In this document: positions 40,537-48,344 of the stretch, piece by piece
Layout: each line of letters opens with the position of its first letter
How positions within the stretch are numbered: the stretch's first letter is position 1
NCBI GenBank assembly: GCA_038209775.1
Contig: JBBQXK010000015.1
Coordinates: forward strand, 10,318-74,317
Origin: JBBQXK01 sp038209775
GTDB lineage: Bacteria; Pseudomonadota; Alphaproteobacteria; Rhodobacterales; Rhodobacteraceae
Direction of reading: 5' to 3'
Length of the DNA: 64,000 bases
Program-made: the position numbers and the translations under genes
The notes under the pieces: model-generated
What the model was told of the DNA's origin: nothing
Seen by the model: only the letters and a program-made list of their open reading frames with translations
The model's database searches: none

Positions 40537-40680
40537 GGGATTTCTGTCGAGAACTTCGCGATCCATGCCGTGCGCAAGCTCTGGCAGCAGATGCAGAGTC
40601 ATGGATTCCAAGCGGTTATCCTTGGCACGCCCATCAGAACCACAATCCAGGAGATTGCTGTGCCGCCCCTGCGCGACGTT
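40537..40680 (+). mobile_element. Remnant of an IS3-family transposase (orfB-like)
   Basis: The frame reads ENFAIHAVRKLWQQMQSHGF then AVILGTPIRTTI and PPLRDV. This follows the IS3-family OrfB segment (N-Y/F-G-V-Y-G-x-RK-V-W-x-Q-M-x-R-E-G-F ... G-V-I-R-G-K-P-x-R-T-T-I) with about 13 residues deleted between the two parts. No DDE residues or inverted repeats survive, so it is an inert scrap. It adjoins the broken BKACE gene and probably records the event that destroyed it. Confidence 0.6.
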
Positions 40681-40908
40681 GGTCTTGCGCGGATCATGCT
40701 GGCGGTGGGGGTCCTGCGGCCGCGCGGGCTGACGCAGGGCACAACGATCGGCGCGCGCTGGCAAAAGTGGCGGGGTCGCGAGGTGTCTGATCCCGCAGTG
40801 ATGCGGAATCACGCATCAAAGTGCATTGCGGCAAAGGGTCAAGGCTTTCAAGCCGGGAAAGGTCCGGCTGCCGTTCCTCTGGCCGCCAGCAATTGCGCTA
40901 ACGCCACC
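40681..40908. other. Non-coding stretch between IS remnant and lysC
   Basis: About 230 bases with no supported gene. A short dyad (AGCCGG at 40851-40856 with CCGGCT at 40864-40869) lies about 40 bases beyond the lysC stop on the minus strand and could be a weak terminator. The rest may be further decayed IS or BKACE sequence. Confidence 0.4.
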
Positions 40909-42168
40909 TTATCCAGCCCTGTCCAGCCCGAACGCATCATGCAGCGCCTGAACCGCCAGTTCCATGTACTTCCGGTCGATCAGCACCGATATCTTGATTT
41001 CGGATGTAGAGATGACCTTGATGTTCACATTCTCGGTCGCCAGCGCCTTGAACATCGTCGCCGCAACCCCGGCATGGCTGCGCATGCCGATGCCCACCAC
41101 CGACACCTTGGCCACATCAGTATCGACGACCAGTTCGTCATAGGTGATGAAGCCTGCCGTTGCCGCATCCTCCATCGCCTTTCTGGCGCGGGGCACCTGA
41201 TTGGTGGGGCAGGAAAAGGTCATGTCGGTATAGGCCCGGGCATCGCCCGGCTTGTCCAGCTCGGAGATGTTCTGCACGATCATGTCGACGTTCACCCCCG
41301 CCTCGGACAGGGGCCCAAAGATCGCCGCCGCGATGCCGGGGCGATCCTCGACGCGCAGAAGGGTCACTTTTGCCTCGTCACGGCTGAAGGCAACGCCCGA
41401 GACCACTTTCGATTCCATGATGTCATCCTCGTCGCAGACCAGAGTTCCTGAAGTGTCGTCGCCATCCTCGAACGAGGACAGCACCCGCAGACGCACCTTG
41501 TAGCGCATCGCCAGTTCGACCGAGCGGGTTTGCAGCACCTTGGCCCCAAGGGACGCAAGTTCAAGCATTTCCTCGAACGCGATGCGGTCCAGTTTGCGGG
41601 CCTTGGGGCTGATGCGGGGGTCGGTCGTATAAACGCCGTCCACATCGGTGTAGATGTCGCAGCGGAATGCGCCAAAGGCCGCGGCAAAGGCCACGGCGGT
41701 GGTGTCTGACCCGCCACGGCCAAGGGTGGTGATGCGGCCTTCGGGGCTGACGCCCTGGAAACCCGCGACCACGGCCACCTTGAAGCCCTCGGCGAACTTG
41801 GCGTCGATATTGTCGCGGGGGATCGACACGAACCGCGCACTGGCATGGGCCGAGGTGGTGTTGATCGGCACCTGCCAGCCCTGCCATGACCGCGCGGGCA
41901 CATCCATTTCCTGCAAGGTCAGCGCCATCAGGCCCGCCGTCACATTCTCGCCCGCCGACACGACCGCGTCGTATTCGCGTGCGTCGTACAGGGGCGAGGT
42001 GCCCTCGACCCAGCCGACAAGTTCGTTCGTCTTGCCCGACATGGCGCTGACGATGACGATCACGTCGTGGCCACGCTCGACCTCGCGCTTGACCTTGGCC
42101 GCGGCATTGCGGATGCGGGCCAGGTCGGCCACCGAGGTGCCGCCGAATTTCATCACGAGAAGCGGCAT
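40909..42168 (-). CDS. lysC: Aspartate kinase
   Basis: Aspartate kinase makes aspartyl phosphate, the first step to lysine, threonine, methionine and diaminopimelate. The 419-residue monofunctional enzyme starts VMKFGGTSVAD (kinase motif, about 5-15), has GFQGVSPEGRITTLGRGGSDTTAV in the middle, and two C-terminal ACT domains (about 268-410), including VEDRPGIAAAIFGPLSEAGVNVDMIVQN and GIGMRSHAGVAATMFKALATENVNIKVISTSEIK. These suggest feedback control by lysine and/or threonine. It is the first core gene to the right of the catabolic cluster. Confidence 0.97.
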   Translation of the reverse strand: MPLLVMKFGGTSVADLARIRNAAAKVKREVERGHDVIVIVSAMSGKTNELVGWVEGTSPLYDAREYDAVVSAGENVTAGLMALTLQEMDVPARSWQGWQVPINTTSAHASARFVSIPRDNIDAKFAEGFKVAVVAGFQGVSPEGRITTLGRGGSDTTAVAFAAAFGAFRCDIYTDVDGVYTTDPRISPKARKLDRIAFEEMLELASLGAKVLQTRSVELAMRYKVRLRVLSSFEDGDDTSGTLVCDEDDIMESKVVSGVAFSRDEAKVTLLRVEDRPGIAAAIFGPLSEAGVNVDMIVQNISELDKPGDARAYTDMTFSCPTNQVPRARKAMEDAATAGFITYDELVVDTDVAKVSVVGIGMRSHAGVAATMFKALATENVNIKVISTSEIKISVLIDRKYMELAVQALHDAFGLDRAG

Positions 42169-42238
42169 CCGGTTCCCCCTATGGCCCTTGGACCGGGCGT
42201 GTCTTTATGCCCGGGCGGGGCGGGGTGCAAGGGCGGGG

Positions 42239-43132
42239 TCAGGTCAGAAGATGGTCCACCGGTTCCAGGGGTGGCGGGCGCGGCTGATCCAGGTGGACGG
42301 CCAGGCTCATCTCCGCGATCCGGCACAGGGCATCCAGCGGCAGCGCGTTGTCGCCGGTGCCGAAGGGGTTGGTCAGATCCTCGGTCACCTTCGCAAGGCC
42401 CAGGAACACATATCCCACGATGGCGGTGAACAGGGGGGCCAGCCACCCCGTCGCATCTGACAGCGCCAAGGGCAGCAAAAGGCAATAGGCCCAGGTCGTG
42501 CGGTAGATCAGCAGCGAGAACACGAACGGCATCGGCGTCGTCGCAATACGCTCGGCGCCGGTCTGGTCGGTGGCAATCGCCGCCAGCCGTTCCGCCAGCA
42601 TCTTGGCGCCGAAGTCGCTGATCCGGCCCGACGCCAGCGCGCCCGAGACACGGACGGCAATGGCGTTCAGCGCAATGCCCGGTGGCCCCGGCGGCAGCCC
42701 GGCCGCGTCCATGCAGCGCAATGCCGCAGCGTCGGGGGGCAAGCCGCGCAAGGACAGCCGGTGCAGGTGCATGAACGCCAGCGCATCGCGCAGGATCGGT
42801 TTGCGGTCTGGGTCATCCGGCATCCATATCGCGGTTTCGCGCGCCAGATTGCGCAGGTTCGCCACCTGATTGCCCCAGGTGCCGCGCCCCTCCCACCAGC
42901 GATCCCAGGATGCGTTGTTGCGAAACCCGTGGAACAGCGCCAGCGCGATGCCGAGGACGGTAAAGGGTGTCACATCGGTGCGCGGAACCGGCAGGTCCGT
43001 GTGGTGCGCCCAGACTACGAAAGCCGCCCATGCCGCCAGCGCCAGAAGGCTGGGTGCTATCCGTGGCAGCACCGACCCGCGTGCGGAATAGGACAGGAAC
43101 TGCCAGATCCCCGGCTCTCCCCGGACAATCAC
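42239..43132 (-). CDS. Bestrophin-like (UPF0187) membrane protein
   Basis: This 297-residue membrane protein belongs to the bacterial bestrophin family, ion channels of four or more helices that are often anion-selective or cation-selective. The family hallmark is present near the N-terminus in LALFHGFRNNASWDRWWEGRGTWGNQ (about 64-89), together with the C-terminal VEDLTNPFGTGDNALPLDALC. The ATG overlaps the purD stop by four bases, so it follows purD in one transcript. The function in this organism is unknown. Confidence 0.92.
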   Translation of the reverse strand: MIVRGEPGIWQFLSYSARGSVLPRIAPSLLALAAWAAFVVWAHHTDLPVPRTDVTPFTVLGIALALFHGFRNNASWDRWWEGRGTWGNQVANLRNLARETAIWMPDDPDRKPILRDALAFMHLHRLSLRGLPPDAAALRCMDAAGLPPGPPGIALNAIAVRVSGALASGRISDFGAKMLAERLAAIATDQTGAERIATTPMPFVFSLLIYRTTWAYCLLLPLALSDATGWLAPLFTAIVGYVFLGLAKVTEDLTNPFGTGDNALPLDALCRIAEMSLAVHLDQPRPPPLEPVDHLLT

Positions 43133-44391
43133 AGCGCCCTCCAGCCGATATCGCGGCGGCAGAACCCTTGCGGCCAGTCGATCCGGTCCACCATGGCATA
43201 GGCGCGCGCCCGCGCCTCGGCCAGCGTGGGCCCGCGCGCGGTTGCGTTCAGAACCCGGCCGCCGTTGGCCGTGACGTGCCCGTTCACATCGCGGGTGCCC
43301 GCGTGGAACAGCATCTGCGCGCTATCTTCGGGCAGACCGTCCAGCCCGCCAATGATGCTGCCCTTGCCATATTCGCCCGGGTACCCCCGCGCCGCCATTA
43401 CCACCGTCAGCGCATGATCGTCGGCCCAGGTCACCCGCGCCTCGGCCAGCCGCCCCTCGGCACAGGCCAGCATCAGATCCAGCGCCTGCGCGCCCAGCCG
43501 CATCATCAGCACCTGGGCTTCGGGGTCACCGAAGCGGGCGTTGTACTCGACCAGCCTTGCCCGGCCATCCTCGATCATCAGGCCGGCATAAAGGACACCT
43601 TGGTAGGGCGTGCCGCGCCGGGCCATTTCCGCGATGGTGGGCAGGATGATGTCGGCCATCGCCTGCGCCTCGATGGCGTCGGTCAGTACCGGCGCAGGCG
43701 AATAGGCCCCCATGCCGCCGGTATTGGGGCCTTGGTCGCCGTCGAAGGCGCGCTTGTGGTCCTGCGCGGTGCCGATGGGCAGGGCATGGGTGCCGTCGGT
43801 CAGGACAAAGAAACTGGCCTCTTCTCCCGCCATGAATTCCTCGATCACCACCTCGGCGCCCGCCGGGCCGAACTGGCCACCCAGCATGTCGGCTATGGCG
43901 GCCAGCGCCTCGGGGACTGTCATGGCCACCACGACGCCCTTGCCCGCCGCCAGACCATCGGCCTTGATGACAATAGGGGCGCCTTTGGTCAGGACATAAG
44001 CCCGCGCGGCTGTGGCATCGGTAAAACGCGCATAGCCTGCGGTCGGTGCCCCACAGGCATCGCAGATGGCCTTGGTGAACGCCTTGGACGCCTCAAGCTG
44101 TGCCGCCTTTGCCGATGGGCCGAAGGTCAGGATGCCCGCCGCGCGGGTGGCATCGGCGACGCCGGCGGCAAGGGGGGCTTCGGGCCCGACGATGACGAAA
44201 TCAACCGCGTTCTCTTCGCAGAACGTGACGACCAAAGCGCCATCCAGCACATCCAGATCGGCACATTCCGCCAGCATCGCGATGCCTGCATTGCCGGGGG
44301 CCACGATCAGCCGGTCACACTTGGGGTTCTGCTTGACCGCCCAGGCAAGGGCATGTTCCCGCCCGCCGCCGCCAAGGATCAGGATGTTCAT
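43129..44391 (-). CDS. purD: Phosphoribosylamine-glycine ligase (GAR synthetase)
   Basis: PurD joins glycine to phosphoribosylamine in the second step of purine synthesis. The 420-residue protein begins ILILGGGGREHALAWAV (about 3-19). The ATP-grasp core contains VIKADGLAAGKGVVVA, EASFFVLTDG, and the C-terminal PEAQVLMMRLGAQALDLMLACAEG. The length and motif order match the family. The bestrophin gene is coupled to its 3' end. Upstream lies the small excalibur-domain gene, separated by 75 bases on the same strand. Confidence 0.97.
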   Translation of the reverse strand: MNILILGGGGREHALAWAVKQNPKCDRLIVAPGNAGIAMLAECADLDVLDGALVVTFCEENAVDFVIVGPEAPLAAGVADATRAAGILTFGPSAKAAQLEASKAFTKAICDACGAPTAGYARFTDATAARAYVLTKGAPIVIKADGLAAGKGVVVAMTVPEALAAIADMLGGQFGPAGAEVVIEEFMAGEEASFFVLTDGTHALPIGTAQDHKRAFDGDQGPNTGGMGAYSPAPVLTDAIEAQAMADIILPTIAEMARRGTPYQGVLYAGLMIEDGRARLVEYNARFGDPEAQVLMMRLGAQALDLMLACAEGRLAEARVTWADDHALTVVMAARGYPGEYGKGSIIGGLDGLPEDSAQMLFHAGTRDVNGHVTANGGRVLNATARGPTLAEARARAYAMVDRIDWPQGFCRRDIGWRAL

Positions 44392-44466
44392 CGGATGCGT
44401 CCCTGCATGGCCTGCCCCGCCCGGTCATAGGGGTGCGGCCATGGTCGCACAAGCGGGATAGGCGGC

Positions 44467-44700
44467 CTATTTGGGTTCGCAGGCAACCCCGTCGCCGTCC
44501 CGGTCAAGGCCATACTTGTCGCGACCGACGACATAAACCGGCCCCTCCACATACTCCGGGCCGTTGCCACTGCCACCCGCACAATCGACATCCGAAGCGA
44601 TTGGCACACAGACACCTTCGTAGTTCGGATCACAGGACTGGGCCTGTGCCGGCGAAGCGGCCAGAAACAACAGCGCAGCAAGGGCGTTATGCGAGCGCAA
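44467..44700 (-). CDS. Small secreted excalibur calcium-binding-domain protein
   Basis: This 77-residue exported protein has a signal peptide of about 20 residues (ASPAQAQ) and a C-terminal excalibur motif (DRDGDGVACE, residues about 66-75), a short calcium-binding sequence. Four Cys in the mature part may form disulfides. Family function is unknown, probably at the envelope or outside the cell. A CtrA-type site lies 34 bases upstream of its start, which suggests cell-cycle or motility-linked control. Confidence 0.88.
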   Translation of the reverse strand: MRSHNALAALLFLAASPAQAQSCDPNYEGVCVPIASDVDCAGGSGNGPEYVEGPVYVVGRDKYGLDRDGDGVACEPK

Positions 44701-44733
44701 GGGACCGATTCTTTCGGAGCAAATGGAAAAGTG

Positions 44734-44749
44734 TTAAGATAAGGTTAAC
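44734..44749. promoter_or_regulatory. CtrA-type binding site between excalibur gene and xseA
   Basis: TTAA-GATAAGG-TTAAC (44734-44749) matches the CtrA consensus TTAA-N7-TTAAC exactly. It is 34 bases upstream of the excalibur gene (minus strand) and 79 bases upstream of xseA (plus strand), so it could affect either. The GTTAA/TTAAC arms also make it an inverted repeat. Confidence 0.6.
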
Positions 44750-44785
44750 GGATAACCGGCAGGTGACCCAGCCCAAGCCGCCCAA

Positions 44786-44800
44786 GCGCAAAGATTGCGC
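44786..44800. repeat. Inverted repeat upstream of xseA
   Basis: GCGCAA and TTGCGC flank AGA, 28 bases before the xseA start. It might be an operator or a small 5' hairpin in the xseA leader. Confidence 0.25.
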
Positions 44801-44828
44801 CCCGCTGTGACATCGGGCAGAAAACGGC

Positions 44829-46403
44829 ATGGAACTGTTTGAAGACGCCCCCCGCCCGGACCCCCCCGGCAACCGCCCCGAATTCACGGTGTCCGAACTT
44901 GCCGGTGCCGTGAAACGGGTGATCGAGGGGGAGTTCGCGCTGGTGCGGGTGCGGGGCGAGGTGGGTCGGGTGTCAAAGCCGGGCTCGGGGCACCTGTACT
45001 TCAACCTCAAGGATGATCGCTCCAGTCTGGATGCGGTCGTGTGGAAAGGGCAGGTGTCACGCCTGCAGGTAAAGCCCGAGGAGGGGATGGAAGTGGTCGC
45101 CACCGGGCGGCTGACCACATTTCCCGGCGGATCGAAGTACCAGCTGATTGTCGAGGACATGGCCCCCGCCGGCATGGGCGCCCTGATGGCGATGCTGGAA
45201 AAGCGGCGCGCGGCACTGCAGGCCGAGGGGCTGTTTGATGCGGGCCGGAAAAAGCTGATCCCCTATCTGCCGGGGGTGATCGGAGTTGTCACCTCGCCCA
45301 GCGGGGCGGTGATCCGCGACATCCTGCACCGCCTGCGCGACCGCTTTCCGCGCCATGTGCTGATCTGGCCGGTGGCGGTGCAGGGGGCGGCCTGCGCGCC
45401 CGAGGTGGCGGCGGCGATCAGGGGGTTCAACGCAATTCAGCCGGGTGGCCCGGTGCCGCGACCGGATGTGATCATCGTGGCGCGGGGTGGCGGGTCGCTT
45501 GAGGACCTTTGGGGCTTCAACGAGGAAATCGTCGTGCGGGCGGCGGCGGCGTCTGACATCCCGCTGATATCGGCGGTGGGGCACGAGACGGACACGACGC
45601 TGATCGACCACGCGGCCGACCTGCGCGCCCCGACGCCGACGGCGGCGGCGGAACTGGCGGTGCCGGTGCGGCTGGACCTGATCGCCGCGCTGGACGGTCT
45701 TGCGGCACGCACGACGCGGGGCCTGTCACAGGGCATGACGCTGCGCGGGCAGCGCCTGCGCGACCTGTCGCGCGCCTTGCCCCGGGCCGAGACGCTGGTC
45801 GCGGGGCCCGCGCAGCGGCTGGACCTGTGGGCGGGGCGGCTGCAGGGCGCGCTTGAGTTGACGATTGCCGCAAGGCGGGGGCGGTTTCAGGGGCTGGAGG
45901 GGCGGGTGCAGCCCGGCGCGCTGATGGCGTTGTTGCGCGGGCGGGGTGAGCGGCTGTCGGACCGGGGGGCGGCCCTTATGCTGGCGCTGGTGCGGGGGGG
46001 CGAGCGGCGGGGTGAGCGGCTGGCGGGGTTCGGTGCCCGTCTGGACGCAGCACATCAACGGGCGCTGGTGGTGGCGTCGCGTCAGGGGGCAGAGGGCCGG
46101 GTTCGGCTTGACGTCCTGTCAGCGCGGCTGCAGGCGGCGCCTTTGGCGCGGCTGGCGGGGCTGGCGGAACGGCTGGACCGACTGGACCGGCTGCGCCAGA
46201 CGCTCGGCCATGCCGAGACGCTGCAGCGCGGCTTTGCGATTGTGCGGGCGGATGGGGCCGTGGTCACGCGCCGCGCGGCGGCCGAGGGCGCGCAGGTGAT
46301 CGAGATCGAGTTTGCCGATGGCCGGATGGTCACAGGGGCCACCCGCCCACCCCGCCGCCCGCGTGGCGGGGCGCGCGACGGCGGGCAGGGTGATCTGTTC
46401 TGA
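44829..46403 (+). CDS. xseA: Exodeoxyribonuclease VII large subunit
   Basis: XseA is the catalytic subunit of exonuclease VII, which degrades single-stranded DNA from both ends. The 524-residue protein has an N-terminal OB fold (about 18-120) with VRVRGEVGRVSKPGSGHLYFNLKDD and a nuclease domain with GVVTSPSGAVIRDILHRLRDRFP and VIIVARGGGSLEDLWGFNEE followed by AVGHETDTTLIDHAADLRAPTPTAAAE. A long helical C-terminal region follows. Its length is somewhat above the 450-residue norm due to the extended coiled coil. The small subunit gene xseB is not in the window. Confidence 0.96.
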   Translation: MELFEDAPRPDPPGNRPEFTVSELAGAVKRVIEGEFALVRVRGEVGRVSKPGSGHLYFNLKDDRSSLDAVVWKGQVSRLQVKPEEGMEVVATGRLTTFPGGSKYQLIVEDMAPAGMGALMAMLEKRRAALQAEGLFDAGRKKLIPYLPGVIGVVTSPSGAVIRDILHRLRDRFPRHVLIWPVAVQGAACAPEVAAAIRGFNAIQPGGPVPRPDVIIVARGGGSLEDLWGFNEEIVVRAAAASDIPLISAVGHETDTTLIDHAADLRAPTPTAAAELAVPVRLDLIAALDGLAARTTRGLSQGMTLRGQRLRDLSRALPRAETLVAGPAQRLDLWAGRLQGALELTIAARRGRFQGLEGRVQPGALMALLRGRGERLSDRGAALMLALVRGGERRGERLAGFGARLDAAHQRALVVASRQGAEGRVRLDVLSARLQAAPLARLAGLAERLDRLDRLRQTLGHAETLQRGFAIVRADGAVVTRRAAAEGAQVIEIEFADGRMVTGATRPPRRPRGGARDGGQGDLF

Positions 46404-46533
46404 TGGCAGGGCGCGACAGGGGGTGAATGTTCGTTTTGTGCTAGCCAGTCGCGGGTCCAGGCCAAGAAAGTGCAGAAAAAAGTGATTGACTGAGCGTTAA
46501 AGGGGCTGAGATCGTCGGTAATGTTCGAAAAGG

Positions 46534-46944
46534 TCAAGCCCCCACGTCTGGCCCCGCACAGATCAACGGGCTGGAAGACTGTGCGACCTCGGACAGATCG
46601 GCCCCGTTCGGATCGCCGGTAAAGCGGGCGCGGATGCCGTCGTCCATGCGATGGAACGTCCAGCATTGCGGGCCATCGGTATCATGTTCGTAGACAAAAC
46701 AGATCTCCTGCCCTGCCTCGTACCAGTACCCTTCACGGCATTCATCGCCCTTGAACGCCCACAGGACGCGGCGACCGGGCAGGTATTGCTCGATCCCGTA
46801 AACCTCGCCTCCAAGGCCGTAGGTGAGCGTTTTGCCGGTGGCATAGGCCTCGAACTCGGCCGCCGACATTGGCGGTGCGGCGGGCGTGGTTTCGGCAAAG
46901 GCGGGGCAGGCAGCAAGTGCAAATGCAAGGATCAGGGGGCGCAT
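46534..46944 (-). CDS. Exported hypothetical protein with conserved Cys
   Basis: This 136-residue protein begins with a signal peptide (about 1-18, CPAFAET). The mature part contains LTYGLGGEVYGIEQYLPGRRVLWAFKGDECREG and QCWTFHRMDDGIRARF, reminiscent of small periplasmic proteins found in Rhodobacterales, but I recognise no domain. GGAG lies six bases before the ATG. It stands alone between xseA (convergent) and the AlkB-like gene. Function unknown. Confidence 0.75.
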   Translation of the reverse strand: MRPLILAFALAACPAFAETTPAAPPMSAAEFEAYATGKTLTYGLGGEVYGIEQYLPGRRVLWAFKGDECREGYWYEAGQEICFVYEHDTDGPQCWTFHRMDDGIRARFTGDPNGADLSEVAQSSSPLICAGPDVGA

Positions 46945-47011
46945 GGAGGGCTCCGGTCACGGTACCGCAAAGGGTGCCCCGAACGGTAGGAAAAGGCCAG
47001 TCACGGCTGTG

Positions 47012-48052
47012 TCAGTCGGCGCGCCATTGTGAAAGACGGGGATGGATCATGCGCCGCCACAGCGGCGGGAACAGGGCCACGACACAACAGACCGGCAGCG
47101 CAAGCGGCAGGTGCGGTGCCGCATCCCGGCCCGGCAGGCGCAGCGCGGGGTAGGGGCGCGACGGGTTGGCGTGGTGGTCGGAATGGCGCGGCGCGTTCAG
47201 CATCAGTGCGGATGAAAACCAATGCGGTGCGTTCCACGAATGCCGGTCACTGACAGGCTCCAGCCGGCCGTCGGGCAGGCGGGCGCGCATCAGGCCATAA
47301 TGCTGGACGTAGTCGGACAGTAGAAGCTGCGACTGGGCATGCAGCGACAACAGCACCCAGACCGCCACCCCCGCCCAGCCCGCCACCAGCCCCCCTGCCA
47401 GCAGGCCGACAGACGATCCGGCCATATACCACAGATAGGGATGTAACCCCCGTCCCTGCCGCCGGTCAGCCTCGGCCCGCCAGCCTGCGCGGAACGACCC
47501 TGCCCAGGCGCGCAGGACAAACCGATAGTACCCCTCGCCGCGCCGCGCGGTATTCGGGTCGGCCCGGCTGGCGGCATGGCGGTGGTGGACAAGCCGGTGC
47601 GCCGAGGCGTGGTGGCCGAACAGCATGCTGGCATAGACTGCAGCGCCCAGGCGGAACATGCCGCGGCTGCCGCGATGGATCAGTTCATGCGCGGCCGGGT
47701 TCGACACTTGCCCGGCCCAAAGCCCGAACCCCGCAAAGAGGACCGCACGTTCCCACAGCGCAAGGCCGCTGTCGCCTGCAATGGCCCAGACCGCCAGCGG
47801 CATCGAGACAAGGTGTGCAACGCCCAGAACCACCAGAAGGGGGGCTGCCGCCGGAAACTCGGCCCCTTCGGGTGCGTCGGGGGCAAGCCAGGACAAGAGC
47901 TGATCCAGAAGCGCCGTAAAGGCAGTCATGTAGACCAGGGCCACCACCGCCCAGACCCCGCCGGTCAGCCCCAGCGCGAACAACGGTAGCGGCAGCGTTG
48001 CGGCCAGGGCAAACAGCGCCATCGGCGGAAGGGGAGGAGCATTGGCTGGCAT
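47012..48052 (-). CDS. AlkB-like integral membrane di-iron hydroxylase
   Basis: This 346-residue membrane protein has the histidine boxes of the alkane monooxygenase/fatty acid hydroxylase family: HELIH (about residue 121), HHASAHRLVHHRHA (about 140-153), DYVQHYG, and the C-terminal APRHSDHHANPSRPY. These bind a di-iron centre for hydroxylation of terminal methyl groups of alkanes or related chains. At least four hydrophobic segments precede the boxes. An internal Met ten codons later (48022) is a possible start. No rubredoxin or alkane regulon gene is next to it, so the true substrate is uncertain. Confidence 0.88.
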   Translation of the reverse strand: MPANAPPLPPMALFALAATLPLPLFALGLTGGVWAVVALVYMTAFTALLDQLLSWLAPDAPEGAEFPAAAPLLVVLGVAHLVSMPLAVWAIAGDSGLALWERAVLFAGFGLWAGQVSNPAAHELIHRGSRGMFRLGAAVYASMLFGHHASAHRLVHHRHAASRADPNTARRGEGYYRFVLRAWAGSFRAGWRAEADRRQGRGLHPYLWYMAGSSVGLLAGGLVAGWAGVAVWVLLSLHAQSQLLLSDYVQHYGLMRARLPDGRLEPVSDRHSWNAPHWFSSALMLNAPRHSDHHANPSRPYPALRLPGRDAAPHLPLALPVCCVVALFPPLWRRMIHPRLSQWRAD

Positions 48053-48109
48053 CGGTTGAGGGTCGTGTCCTTGTTTGTGCGTCCGAGTATGGGGCCAACG
48101 TTGCTAACG

Positions 48110-48159
48110 GGGGGTTTCACCCCCCCGCACCCCCCGTGAGATACTTGCGCAAAGGCGAA
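48110..48159 (-). repeat. Intergenic palindromic repeat, family 1, copy B
   Basis: On the minus strand this reads TTCGCCTTTGCGCAAGTATC then a G-run, related to copies at 296-341 and 51951-51999 but more diverged. It lies in the 292-base region between the AlkB-like gene and ftsY, which otherwise shows no supported gene. Confidence 0.5.
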
Positions 48160-48344
48160 TGCAGTCGGGCAGGAATTAGCGCAAAGTGTCGGGGTTGGAA
48201 TAGCACAGGTGTCGTGGGGTTGCATCCTGTGTGGTCGGGAACAACCCGTCGCTCCGGGCGGAACAATCGAGCGGCACGGGCGTGCCCTTTCCTCGCCCCG
48301 CCATTTCGCCTAAGTCAGGGCATCGGCGAAAGGGTATCGGCCCC

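Noticed and set aside
40365..40790. Plus-strand open frame of 141 codons after the hydroxyacyl dehydrogenase as an intact gene
   Set aside because: Only its first 40 codons resemble a protein (BKACE), with key residues lost. The rest is out of frame with any family, so it is listed as a pseudogene instead.
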